A model generated the notes under the pieces. That model ran no database searches, was not told the origin of the DNA, and was given only the letters and a program-made list of their open reading frames with translations. The position numbers were made by a program, and so were the translations under genes. A stretch of 64,000 nucleotides of DNA from the NCBI GenBank assembly GCA_963925545.1, contig CAWUSA010000005.1:1-64000 (forward strand), written 5' to 3'. Numbering within the stretch: position 1 is the stretch's first letter; each line of letters opens with the position of its first letter. The DNA is from TMED14 sp963925545 (GTDB lineage: Bacteria > Bacteroidota > Bacteroidia > Flavobacteriales > Schleiferiaceae). Shown piece after piece: positions 24,949-33,545 of this stretch.

Positions 24949-25611
24949 ATGGCACTTGATAAAAACGGCATCGCACAACGCATCGCGCAGGAACTACAAA
25001 GTGGTTGGTATGTCAACCTAGGCATCGGCATCCCCACCCTGGTGGCCAACTACATTCCTGAGGGCATTGACATCGAATTCCAATCAGAAAATGGCATCCT
25101 TGGCATGGGTCCTTTCCCTTTTGAAGGTGAGGAGAGCCCAGACCTGATCAATGCCGGCAAACAAACCATCACCGCCTTGGATGGCGCATCATTTTTTGAC
25201 AGCGCTACCAGCTTTGCCATGATACGGGCACAAAAGGTGCAGCTGACGGTGCTTGGTGCCATGGAAGTCTCTGAAAACGGTGACATTGCCAATTGGAAAA
25301 TCCCTGGCAAAATGGTCAAGGGCATGGGTGGCGCCATGGACTTGGTTGCCAGCGCTGAAAACATCATTGTGGCCATGCAGCACTGCAACCGCAAGGGCGC
25401 GTCCAAGCTGCTCAAGGCCTGCTCACTACCCATCACAGGCGTGCAATGCGTAAAAAAAGTGGTCACAGATCTTGCAGTCATGGACATCGATCCCGATCAA
25501 GGTTTCATCCTCAGGGAGCGCGCGCCCGGCGTGTCCGTTGAAGCGATTGTCGCTGCAACTGAGGGCCGGCTGACCGTGCCAGAACATGTGCCAGAAATGC
25601 AACTTGATTGA
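24949..25611 (+). CDS. scoB: 3-oxoacid CoA-transferase subunit B
   Basis: Beta subunit of the same CoA transferase, 220 residues. It carries the catalytic glutamate in QSENGILGMGP, which forms the enzyme-CoA thioester. GWYVNLGIGIPTLVANYI and DGASFFDSATSFAMIR are typical of the B subunit. It would support use of acetoacetate or other 3-oxoacids, including products of aromatic or branched-chain amino acid breakdown; the link to the paa genes downstream is an inference. After the stop there is an 83-base gap with a promoter box and an inverted repeat. Confidence 0.92.
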   Translation: MALDKNGIAQRIAQELQSGWYVNLGIGIPTLVANYIPEGIDIEFQSENGILGMGPFPFEGEESPDLINAGKQTITALDGASFFDSATSFAMIRAQKVQLTVLGAMEVSENGDIANWKIPGKMVKGMGGAMDLVASAENIIVAMQHCNRKGASKLLKACSLPITGVQCVKKVVTDLAVMDIDPDQGFILRERAPGVSVEAIVAATEGRLTVPEHVPEMQLD

Positions 25612-25635
25612 GACCTCACGCTTGCTGCAATGGTG

Positions 25636-25675
25636 TATCTTCGGACAATTCTGTCATCAGACAGGATCATGACAG
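25636..25675 (+). promoter_or_regulatory. Promoter box and inverted repeat before DUF819 gene
   Basis: TATCTTCG (25636-25643) is the same box variant as at gldH. Just downstream CTGTCAT (25651-25657) is repeated inverted as ATGACAG (25669-25675), with 11 bases between. The repeat would lie at the transcription start and could be an operator or an RNA hairpin. The gene starts at 25695. Confidence 0.35.
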
Positions 25676-25694
25676 ACCCCATTAATGACCGACC

Positions 25695-26963
25695 ATGGAA
25701 GCAAGCACTGCGTTGATTAACAATGAAGCCATAACCTTTGGCCTACTGATGGCCATCCTTGGCTTGGTTTTCTATTTCTCATCCAGAGACAAGTACGCTG
25801 GGTTCTTCAGGGTCATTCCCGCCCTGTTGCTTTGTTACTTTCTACCATCGTTGCTGACAACATTTGGGTTGGTTTCCGCAGATAACAACCTCTACTTTGT
25901 CGCTTCACGCTACCTCCTTCCAGCGTCTTTGATATTGCTCACGCTCAGCATTGACCTCAAGGCAGTGATTGGACTAGGCCCCAAGGCCCTGATCATGTTT
26001 TTCACAGCCACGGCAGGCATCATCCTGGGCGGACCAATTGCCTTGTTGATCACCAGTGCTGTGGCCCCAGACTTGCTGGGCGGCGTTGGTCCAGAAGCAC
26101 TCTGGCGAGGCCTCTCCACCGTGGCAGGATCGTGGATCGGCGGTGGCGCCAACCAGGCTGCCATGTATGAAATTTTCCAACCCACAGATGGCCTTTACTC
26201 TGTCATGATCACCGTGGATGTGATTGTCGCTGAAATTTGGATGGCTTTTATCTTGATTGGCGCCGCGAAGTCAGACAAGATTGATCAATGGCTCAGGGCA
26301 GACAACAGCAGCGTCAAAACCCTACAAAACAAGATGGAAGATTTCATTGCTCGCACGGCAAAAATTCCCACCCTGTCTGATGTTATGATGATACTGGGCA
26401 TTGCTTTTGGCGGCGTAGCCCTGGCGCATGTCGCCGGCGACTATGTGGCGCCATGGTTTGCAGAGCACTACCCCTACACGGCTAATTTCAGTTTAACCAG
26501 CGCCTTTTTCTGGATTGTGATTGTAGCCACATCCGTTGGTCTTTTGCTTTCCTTCACGAGGGTTCGGCAGCTTGAAGGAGCTGGCGCAAGCCGACTGGGA
26601 TCCGTATTTATTTACATCCTGGTGGGCACCATCGGCATGAAGATGGACATCCGAGAGGTCTTCAATGAGCCAGGTTATTTTGCAGTTGGATTGCTGTGGA
26701 TGATCTTCCATGTAGCTACCTTGATTTTGGTGGCGCGACTGATCAAGGCCCCTTTCTTTTTTGTTGCCATCGGCTCGAAGGCCAACATTGGCGGCGCGGC
26801 CTCTGCCCCAGTTGTTGCTGCAGCCTTTCACCCCTCGCTGGCCCCTGTGGGCGTTTTGCTAGCGGTGGTTGGCTACGCGGTGGGCACCTATGGTGGGTGG
26901 CTGACAGCTTTTTTGATGCACCTGGCTTCCGGAGATCCCGGACCGCTGATGCTTGGATCTTGA
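25695..26963 (+). CDS. DUF819 family integral membrane protein
   Basis: A 422-residue polytopic membrane protein of the DUF819 (YjcL-like) family. About ten to twelve hydrophobic segments are visible, with an internal duplication typical of carrier folds. Conserved Gly-rich helices include STVAGSWIGGGANQAAMY and IGSKANIGGAASAPVVAAAFHP, matching across the two halves. The second is the kind of discontinuous-helix motif that binds substrate in transporters. The transported molecule is unknown. It has its own promoter-like box, and the M28 peptidase gene begins 10 bases after it, so co-transcription with a peptidase is likely. Peptide or amino acid transport is a guess. Confidence 0.8.
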   Translation: MEASTALINNEAITFGLLMAILGLVFYFSSRDKYAGFFRVIPALLLCYFLPSLLTTFGLVSADNNLYFVASRYLLPASLILLTLSIDLKAVIGLGPKALIMFFTATAGIILGGPIALLITSAVAPDLLGGVGPEALWRGLSTVAGSWIGGGANQAAMYEIFQPTDGLYSVMITVDVIVAEIWMAFILIGAAKSDKIDQWLRADNSSVKTLQNKMEDFIARTAKIPTLSDVMMILGIAFGGVALAHVAGDYVAPWFAEHYPYTANFSLTSAFFWIVIVATSVGLLLSFTRVRQLEGAGASRLGSVFIYILVGTIGMKMDIREVFNEPGYFAVGLLWMIFHVATLILVARLIKAPFFFVAIGSKANIGGAASAPVVAAAFHPSLAPVGVLLAVVGYAVGTYGGWLTAFLMHLASGDPGPLMLGS

Positions 26964-26973
26964 TTCCCTTGTC

Positions 26974-28377
26974 ATGATGAAGAACTCAACCCTTACCTCA
27001 TTTTCTCTGCTGGCCTTGATGGCCCTACCCACACAAGCCTATGCACAATCCTCAAGCCAGAGCGAGGAGGCCTTCATCCACAGCCTCTATGCAGAAGCCT
27101 TGGATGTGCAACAAGGCTACCAATGGCTGGACGACTTATCGACCAATGTAGGGCCCCGCTTATCGGGGTCCCCCGGTGATTCAATGGCTGTTTTATGGGC
27201 GGTTGAAACCCTTGACAGCCTTGGTTTTGATCGAGTTTTCACGCAAGCCGTTGATGTGCGTCACTGGCAACGCGGCGAAGAAACAGCTGACTTTGAAAGC
27301 GCTTCAGGCAGCAAAGTATTGCATGTCACTGCCCTGGGCGGATCTGTACCCACTCCGGGAGGCAATGGCGGCGAAGGCATCACAGCAGAAGTTATTGAGA
27401 TTGTGGGCCGGGACGACCTGCACGCAAAAGGCCACTTACTCAAAGGAAAAATTGCCTTTTTCAATGAGCCCATGGACCCGGGCTTGATTCGCACAGGCTC
27501 TGCTTATGGCCGAGCCGGATGGCAGCGATGGGGCGGCGCCTCTATGGCGGCAAAATATGGCGCAGTGGCCGTAGTGGTTCGGTCCCTGACCCACAGGCAA
27601 GACGATTTTCCCCACACGGGAGCTATGGCTTATGAGGAGAAAGTCGCAAAAATTCCCGCTGCAGGAATTAGCACAAATGACGCAAATTGGCTTAGTTATG
27701 AGCTAAAAACAGCAAAAAATGGCCATTTTCACCTTGTTTTAGGCTGTAAAGAGAAAAAACGGAAAACCTCCTACAACGTGATTGCGGAGTGGACAGGCAG
27801 CAGCCACTCAGATGAGGTGGTGGTGGTTGGCGGCCACCTGGATTCATGGGACCTCGGGCGCGGAACCCAGGATGACGGCGCTGGTGTCGCGCATGCCATG
27901 CACGCCTTATGGCTATTAAAGCAGTCAGGCTACACCCCACACAGAACCCATCGCATCGTTCTCTTTGCCAACGAAGAGTTTGGCCTGGACGGCGCAAGGG
28001 CCTACGCCAACGAGGGGCTTGAGGCGGGAAGAAAGCATGTCATTGCCCTAGAGTCTGATGGCGGGTCTGGCGCGCCAAGGGGCTTCTCTGTGCACGACGT
28101 GCCTGGCGCCATTGAGGCCATCAAGCCATTCGATAAGCAGCTTGCACGCTACGGTTGCAGGGATTGGGCCATTGGTGGTTCAGGTGCTGATGTCGGTCAG
28201 ATCGATGACGATGGCGTCTTGCTCATTGGCTACCGGGGCGATAGCCAGCGCTATTTTGACTACCACCACACGGCACAAGACAACATGGACTCCGTACACC
28301 CCAGAGAGCTCGAGATGGGATCCGCATCCATTGCGGCCCTTTTGTACCTGCTTGACAAGAATCTGGTTAGCCGCTAG
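26974..28377 (+). CDS. Secreted M28 metallopeptidase (carboxypeptidase Q-like)
   Basis: A 468-residue exported zinc peptidase. The signal peptide follows MMKNSTLTS and ends near TQAYAQ. A PA-like domain (about residues 110-240) precedes the catalytic core with GGHLDSWDLGRGTQDDGAG (zinc His and bridging Asp), FANEEFGLDGARAY (catalytic Glu/ligand Glu), ESDGG (Asp) and DYHHTAQDNMD (His). This is the plasma glutamate carboxypeptidase subtype and differs from the M28 protein at 12062. ATG at 26974 or 26977 is better than the TTG at 26953. It converges on the E1 gene, with which it overlaps by four bases. Confidence 0.88.
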   Translation: MMKNSTLTSFSLLALMALPTQAYAQSSSQSEEAFIHSLYAEALDVQQGYQWLDDLSTNVGPRLSGSPGDSMAVLWAVETLDSLGFDRVFTQAVDVRHWQRGEETADFESASGSKVLHVTALGGSVPTPGGNGGEGITAEVIEIVGRDDLHAKGHLLKGKIAFFNEPMDPGLIRTGSAYGRAGWQRWGGASMAAKYGAVAVVVRSLTHRQDDFPHTGAMAYEEKVAKIPAAGISTNDANWLSYELKTAKNGHFHLVLGCKEKKRKTSYNVIAEWTGSSHSDEVVVVGGHLDSWDLGRGTQDDGAGVAHAMHALWLLKQSGYTPHRTHRIVLFANEEFGLDGARAYANEGLEAGRKHVIALESDGGSGAPRGFSVHDVPGAIEAIKPFDKQLARYGCRDWAIGGSGADVGQIDDDGVLLIGYRGDSQRYFDYHHTAQDNMDSVHPRELEMGSASIAALLYLLDKNLVSR

Positions 28378-30425
28378 TAGGCCAGTAAGGCTTGCATGGC
28401 CTTTGCTACTTTATCTGCACTAGGCAACAAGGCCGCTTCCAGCGTGCTGTTAAGCGGAATGGCAGGGGTGCTTTCAGAACCAATCACTGTAACGGGCGCA
28501 TCCAAGGAGTCAAAACAGGCCGCCTGAATACGTCCAGCAAGGGACTGGGCAAAGCTGTTGGCTACTGGCTCCTCGGTGATAACCATGACCCTTCCATGCG
28601 CTGCAGAACGCTCCGCGATCAATGCTTCGTCGATCGGAACAATGGTCCGTAAGTCCACAATTTCCACCCCACCATTCACCTGTTGGCTTGCCTCTAGGGC
28701 CCAGTGTACTCCTCTGCCATAGGTAATGACACAAAGGCTTTCACCCGCCTCAGGCTTTGCCGCTTGAACGATGCGACCCTTGCCAAAGGGTATAGCGTAA
28801 TCTGCGTCGGGCTCAATAGTTTTGGCTGAATCTGTGCCAGGTATTTTGGACCAGTACAGCCCTTTATGCTCAAGCATGACTACAGGGTTGGGGTCGTAGA
28901 AGGCGGACTTCATCAAGCCCTTGAGGTCTGCCCCATTGGACGGGTAGGCCACCTTAATGCCACGAATATTGCTGAGGACTGACTCTACCGATGAGGAGTG
29001 GTAAGGCCCCCCAGACCCATAGGCCCCAATGGGCACACGTATGACAGCACTCGCGGGCCATTTGCCATTAGAGAGGTAGTTGGATCGGCTTAGCTCGCTA
29101 AAAAGCTGGTTTAAGCCGGGCCAGATGTAATCAGCAAATTGGATTTCCACGATGGGCTTCAATCCCACGGCGGCCATACCAACGGTGCTGCCAATAATAA
29201 AGGCTTCTTGGATTGGGGTGTTGAAGGCCCGATCGTCGCCAAATGTTTGCGCCAAGGTGGCAGCCTCCCGAAAGACACCACCCAATCGGTGACCGACATC
29301 TTGTCCGTACAACAATGCTTCAGGGTGCTCTTCCATGATTTCACGGATAGCAAACAGGGCACAATCAACCATCACCGTGGATTCCCGATCTGCGGGCGCT
29401 CGCTCGCCCCGCTCCTCAGTGATGGGGCTTTCTGCGTAGCAGTGCGTGAAGAGGTCTTCTGCAGAGGGATCTTCTGCCGCCATGGCGCGCTCAAAGTCTG
29501 AGGCAACCAATGCATTGGCCTTCTTCACAAGACCCTTGAGCTGATTGGCATCAACCCCTTGTTCAACCAAGAAGTCATGAAGCTTAGGAAATGGGTCACG
29601 CTTGGCCGCTTCGTCCAAATCGTCCCGGTACCACTCCATGCGAACCCCCGAAGTGTGGTGATTCAACAACGGAACGGTTGCGTGGATTAGGTGGGGCTGA
29701 CGACCCTCTCTCATGGACTTCAAGACTTCACGCACGGCGTGGTAACAGGCGGCAAAGTCGCTGCCGTCTACCTGCACCACCTTGATGCCCTTAAATCCTT
29801 TTGCGTACTCTGCAGCATTGCCTGACCGGATTTCATCCGCCCGAGCAGAGATGTCCCATTCATTGTCTTGTACAAGCATCAGCAAAGGGTACTGCTTCAA
29901 TGCAGCCATTTGCAACGCCTCGGAGACTTCACCCTCAGTCATGGCAGCGTCCCCAATGGAGCACATCACCACGGGCTTGTCGTCCCCCCATCCATCAGTC
30001 AAACCCTGCTGTTCGCGGTACTGTATGCCCATCGCTGCCCCTGAGGCAGGAATGGCCTGCATGCCGGTGGCAGAGGATTGGTGAGGGATTTTTGGTTTGT
30101 CGTCATCCTTCAGGCTTGGGTGACAATAGTAGGTTCTTCCACCAGAAAAGGGATCGTCTTTTTTTGCCAGCAATTGAAGCATTAAATCATACGGGGAAAG
30201 ACCCATACCTAACAACATGGCGTCATCCCTGTAATATGGGTAGGCGTAGTCACAAGGCTTGAGCTGAAGCCCCATGGCCAACTGAATGGCCTCATGCCCC
30301 CTGGAGGTTGCATGAACATAGGTTTGAGTCACAGCCTTCCGCTTTTCATAAAGCTCAGTCATGGCCTTCGCTGTTGCCATGAGGCTGAAAGCCTTGAGTA
30401 GGATATCTGGAGATTGCTTGCCCAT
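28374..30425 (-). CDS. Fused E1 alpha/beta 2-oxoacid dehydrogenase
   Basis: A 683-residue fusion of the alpha and beta subunits of a thiamine-diphosphate E1 component, most likely acting on branched-chain 2-oxoacids. The alpha half (about 1-330) has the TPP-binding motif starting IGDAAMTEGEVSEALQMA and ending VQDNEWDIS, in place of the usual GDG...NN. The beta half (about 350-683) has GVFREAATLAQTFGDDRAFNTPI, VEIQFADYIWPGLNQLF and the PSNGADLKGLMKSA segment. The linker near residue 330 is acidic and short. Such fusions are usual in Bacteroidota. The E2 and E3 partners are not in this window. ATG at 30425 is chosen over the TTG at 30449. Confidence 0.88.
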   Translation of the reverse strand: MGKQSPDILLKAFSLMATAKAMTELYEKRKAVTQTYVHATSRGHEAIQLAMGLQLKPCDYAYPYYRDDAMLLGMGLSPYDLMLQLLAKKDDPFSGGRTYYCHPSLKDDDKPKIPHQSSATGMQAIPASGAAMGIQYREQQGLTDGWGDDKPVVMCSIGDAAMTEGEVSEALQMAALKQYPLLMLVQDNEWDISARADEIRSGNAAEYAKGFKGIKVVQVDGSDFAACYHAVREVLKSMREGRQPHLIHATVPLLNHHTSGVRMEWYRDDLDEAAKRDPFPKLHDFLVEQGVDANQLKGLVKKANALVASDFERAMAAEDPSAEDLFTHCYAESPITEERGERAPADRESTVMVDCALFAIREIMEEHPEALLYGQDVGHRLGGVFREAATLAQTFGDDRAFNTPIQEAFIIGSTVGMAAVGLKPIVEIQFADYIWPGLNQLFSELSRSNYLSNGKWPASAVIRVPIGAYGSGGPYHSSSVESVLSNIRGIKVAYPSNGADLKGLMKSAFYDPNPVVMLEHKGLYWSKIPGTDSAKTIEPDADYAIPFGKGRIVQAAKPEAGESLCVITYGRGVHWALEASQQVNGGVEIVDLRTIVPIDEALIAERSAAHGRVMVITEEPVANSFAQSLAGRIQAACFDSLDAPVTVIGSESTPAIPLNSTLEAALLPSADKVAKAMQALLAY

Positions 30426-30552
30426 GCTTATGAGGGTTTGGTTTGGCAAATCAGACTTGTGACAGGCAGCTGCTTGAGCTGCAAGCCCGGCTTGTTGTTT
30501 CCCTCGCTGCCGTCAAGGGCTTTGAACACCGGCAATAGCATGTGTTGCCTGA

Positions 30553-31335
30553 TCATCCGCCGAGCTGAGATTTGATGTGCGCAATGGCGGATTTTGCCTC
30601 AGGACGAAGCACCAAAGAGCCTGAAATGGCCGCGCGCTCCAGCAGCAGTTCGCCCCAATGGTCAGTGCCTTGCCAGAACACCTTCTTCAAGGCTTTCATG
30701 GCGTCCATGCTTTGCCCCGAAAGGCTGTTTGTCAATCGTTCAACGCCCGCATCAAGCGCCTCCACATCATCAAAGACTTCTGCGTACAAACCATTGGTCG
30801 CTGCCCATGAGGCGGTCCGGAAATTTGTAGCGTCAATGGCCAGCTGGCTCATGGCGTTGCTGCCAATTTTTCTTTCCACCGCAGGGCCAACCACGAAGGG
30901 CCCGATACCAACAGCTAACTCACTCAATTTCACAGAAGCAAATTGGGTGGCAAAGCAATAATCTGTGGCGGAAGCAATGCCAACACCGCCACCCACGGCT
31001 TTGCCATGGACGCGGCCAATGATGAACTTGGGGCAGGTTCGCATGGCATTGATAACCTTTGCAAAGCCAGAGAAAAACTGCAAACCGTTTTTGTCATTGT
31101 CAATGGCCGCCAATTCATCAAAGCTTGCGCCGCCACAAAACGCGCGATCACCGCCAGATTTTAAAACCATGACCTTGCTCTCGTTGCTAAGGCCTTCTTC
31201 AGTGATCATGGTCGCCAACAGATCCAGCAGCTTCCCCGGCAAGGAATTGCTCAAAGGATGAGAAAAGGTGATGGTGGCAACTGCCGCATTGCGGCTCAGG
31301 GTAACGCTGCCTTGATCAATGGGGTTGGTGCTCAT
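30553..31335 (-). CDS. Enoyl-CoA hydratase/isomerase family protein
   Basis: A 260-residue crotonase-fold enzyme. The oxyanion-hole segments are DRAFCGGASFDEL and GRVHGKAVGGGVGIASATD, and the KLSELAVGIGPFVVGPAVERKIG stretch follows the position of the second catalytic acid. It probably hydrates or isomerises an acyl-CoA. Because it lies downstream of paaZ in the same direction, it is a candidate for the 2,3-dehydroadipyl-CoA hydratase step (PaaF) of phenylacetate breakdown, but other acyl-CoA substrates, such as those of branched-chain catabolism with the adjacent E1, are equally possible. A perfect -7 box lies 33 bases upstream of its ATG. Confidence 0.8.
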   Translation of the reverse strand: MSTNPIDQGSVTLSRNAAVATITFSHPLSNSLPGKLLDLLATMITEEGLSNESKVMVLKSGGDRAFCGGASFDELAAIDNDKNGLQFFSGFAKVINAMRTCPKFIIGRVHGKAVGGGVGIASATDYCFATQFASVKLSELAVGIGPFVVGPAVERKIGSNAMSQLAIDATNFRTASWAATNGLYAEVFDDVEALDAGVERLTNSLSGQSMDAMKALKKVFWQGTDHWGELLLERAAISGSLVLRPEAKSAIAHIKSQLGG

Positions 31336-31368
31336 GAGTCAGTCAAATGGAACGAGTTGTTCAAGGTA

Positions 31369-31376
31369 CAAAAGTA
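31369..31376 (-). promoter_or_regulatory. -7 box of the enoyl-CoA hydratase gene
   Basis: TACTTTTG on the minus strand, a full match to TAnnTTTG, ending 33 bases before the ATG at 31335. It belongs to the group of boxes here that leave a leader of about 25-30 bases. No TTG is seen at the usual distance. Confidence 0.4.
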
Positions 31377-31494
31377 GCGTGGGCCACGTTCATGGCGATG
31401 GAATTTAACAGGCCTCCACTGATATTTTTAATTGGTCGTAAATCAAAATCCATTGAAATTGATGGTTTGGAAGCCATTGCAAGGTTCAGGTTAG

Positions 31495-33543
31495 CTATGA
31501 CTGGTCCAATTTTCGTACCATGGTTAAAATCGTGGCAACGGCAACGGATTCATTTTCATCATCAATGACTTCTACGTAGTATTTGACAATGCCCTTGGCG
31601 ATGTCATCCTCACTGCGTTTTTCCTGGTTGATTCTTTCCTGCACCGTCAGTTTCACATGCACAGAGGTGCCCGGATAGACCGGCTTGGTGAACCGGCAGC
31701 TGTCAATCCCATAGTTGAGCAGAACAGGCCCTTTTGCCGGGTCAACAAACAAGCCTGCAGCCCGACTTAGGATGAAGTAACCATGAGCGACACGGCCAGT
31801 GAAAATGGTGCCGTCAAGGGCGTTTTCATCCATGTGCGCGTAAAATTTGTCGCCACTGAGTTCGGCAAATTCATCGATGTCCTTCAATGTCACCAGGTGA
31901 CTTTCCGTTGTGACCGTTGAGCCAATTTTTACCTCTTCAAAATGCTGTCGAAACAAATGCGGGCTGGCTTCCGGCCGATCAGCTCCTGGCAGGTGCTGGC
32001 CAGCGATGTGGCTGAGCATGTTAGGGTGTCCCTGCACAGCTGTTCGCTGCAAGTAGTGCATCACGCCGCGCATACCACCCATCTCTTCACCATCGCCAGC
32101 GCGACCAGGTCCGCCGTGGGCGAGCAGGGGCATGGGTGAGCCGTGACCTGTGGACTCTTTTGCGCAACTGGCATCTAGGATGTGGATGCGGCCATTGCTG
32201 TAGGCAGCCTCCAAGGTGAAGGTCTTAGCCACGTCTTTGTCAGCAGTCACAATGGAGGTGACAAGGGATCCCTTGCCCTTGGCGACCAGGTTAGCGGCAT
32301 CACTCAAGCTCTTGTATGGCATCAGGGTGCACACGGGGCCAAAAGCCTCCACATCATGTGCCTTGGTCTTGCCATATGGGTCATCACATCGGAACAGAAC
32401 AGGGGCAAAGAAGGCGCCATCCGCATGGTTGCCCGTGGGATTTCCTGAGCCGTCCAAGTTGCCATGAACCAAGGTTTGGTTGCTGGATAAGATTTGCACG
32501 GCGTCTTGCACGCGCTGAATTTGTTCAAAGGAGGCCAGTGAACCCATCCGGGTTCCTTCCACAGAAGGGTCACCATGGGTGGTCTTTGAGAGCCTGCCTG
32601 CGATGGCTGCTTGCGCTGCGTCCAACAAATCCTCAGGCACCATGGCTCGGCGAACAGCGGTGCATTTTTGTCCGGTTTTCACCGTCATTTCTCGCACAAC
32701 CTCTTTGACAAACAAGCCAAACTCCACACTTTCAGGGTGCGCGTCAGGACCCAGCACAATAGCATTCAAGGAGTCAGCCTCCAGGTTGAAGGGCACGCCG
32801 CGATCCATAAACAGGGGCTGCTGCTTGAGGGCGTAGCCGGTTGCCTTGGAGCCCGTGAATGACACCACGTCACCGCGTTGCACATGGTCCAATATGCCCC
32901 TGCCTTTACCTGAAACCAACTGCAAAGCGCCTTCTGGAAGGATGCCGCTGGCAATGATGTCTCGCACCATGGCTTCCGTTACATAGCTGGTGTACTCCGA
33001 CGGCTTGACCACCGCAGGAACCCCCGCAAGCAGGTTAACCGCAATCTTTTCCAGCATCCCCCAGATAGGGAAATTGAAGGCGTTGATGTGCACAGCAACG
33101 CCCCGCTTTGGCAACATGATGTGATGTCCGATGAAGCTCCCTTCTCGGGACAGTCTGGCCGGCTGACCCTCCACATAATAGGGCAGATCCTGAAACTCTC
33201 TGCGCAGGGTAGCGTAGGCAAACAGGTTGCCAATCCCACCATCAATATCGATCCATGAATCTACCTTCGTGGCACCGCTTTGTGCGGAAACAGGGTAGTA
33301 CGTCGCCTTGAGAGAGGTCAGGTGCAGAGCCAGAGCCTTGAGCATCAACCCGCGCTCAGGAAAGGTCATGGCACGCAAGGACGGGCCGCCCTTGTCACGG
33401 CCATAGGCTAAGATGTCTTCGTAGTTCAGGTCTGAACTGGCAACGGTGCCAACGCTTGCGCCTGTGATGGCATGACGAGCTTCATACTCTGCCGTGCCGC
33501 CGGAGGTCCATTGACCTAAGACATAGTTCTGAATATGGTTCAT
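31495..33543 (-). CDS. paaZ: Bifunctional ring-opening enzyme PaaZ
   Basis: Oxepin-CoA hydrolase / 3-oxo-5,6-dehydrosuberyl-CoA semialdehyde dehydrogenase of the aerobic phenylacetate pathway, 682 residues. The N-terminal aldehyde dehydrogenase domain (about 1-520) has the nucleophile Cys294 in VKTGQKCTAVRR and the general base Glu in FNLEADSLN. The C-terminal MaoC-like hydratase domain (about 535-682) has FAELSGDKFYAHMDENAL and FTGRVAHGYFILS with the Asp/His pair. Both domains appear intact, so hydrolysis and oxidation are coupled. The gene starts two bases after the prolyl oligopeptidase stop, so those two share a transcript. It is separated from the main paa operon by 7.8 kb. Confidence 0.95.
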   Translation of the reverse strand: MNHIQNYVLGQWTSGGTAEYEARHAITGASVGTVASSDLNYEDILAYGRDKGGPSLRAMTFPERGLMLKALALHLTSLKATYYPVSAQSGATKVDSWIDIDGGIGNLFAYATLRREFQDLPYYVEGQPARLSREGSFIGHHIMLPKRGVAVHINAFNFPIWGMLEKIAVNLLAGVPAVVKPSEYTSYVTEAMVRDIIASGILPEGALQLVSGKGRGILDHVQRGDVVSFTGSKATGYALKQQPLFMDRGVPFNLEADSLNAIVLGPDAHPESVEFGLFVKEVVREMTVKTGQKCTAVRRAMVPEDLLDAAQAAIAGRLSKTTHGDPSVEGTRMGSLASFEQIQRVQDAVQILSSNQTLVHGNLDGSGNPTGNHADGAFFAPVLFRCDDPYGKTKAHDVEAFGPVCTLMPYKSLSDAANLVAKGKGSLVTSIVTADKDVAKTFTLEAAYSNGRIHILDASCAKESTGHGSPMPLLAHGGPGRAGDGEEMGGMRGVMHYLQRTAVQGHPNMLSHIAGQHLPGADRPEASPHLFRQHFEEVKIGSTVTTESHLVTLKDIDEFAELSGDKFYAHMDENALDGTIFTGRVAHGYFILSRAAGLFVDPAKGPVLLNYGIDSCRFTKPVYPGTSVHVKLTVQERINQEKRSEDDIAKGIVKYYVEVIDDENESVAVATILTMVRKLDQS

Positions 33544-33545
33544 GC

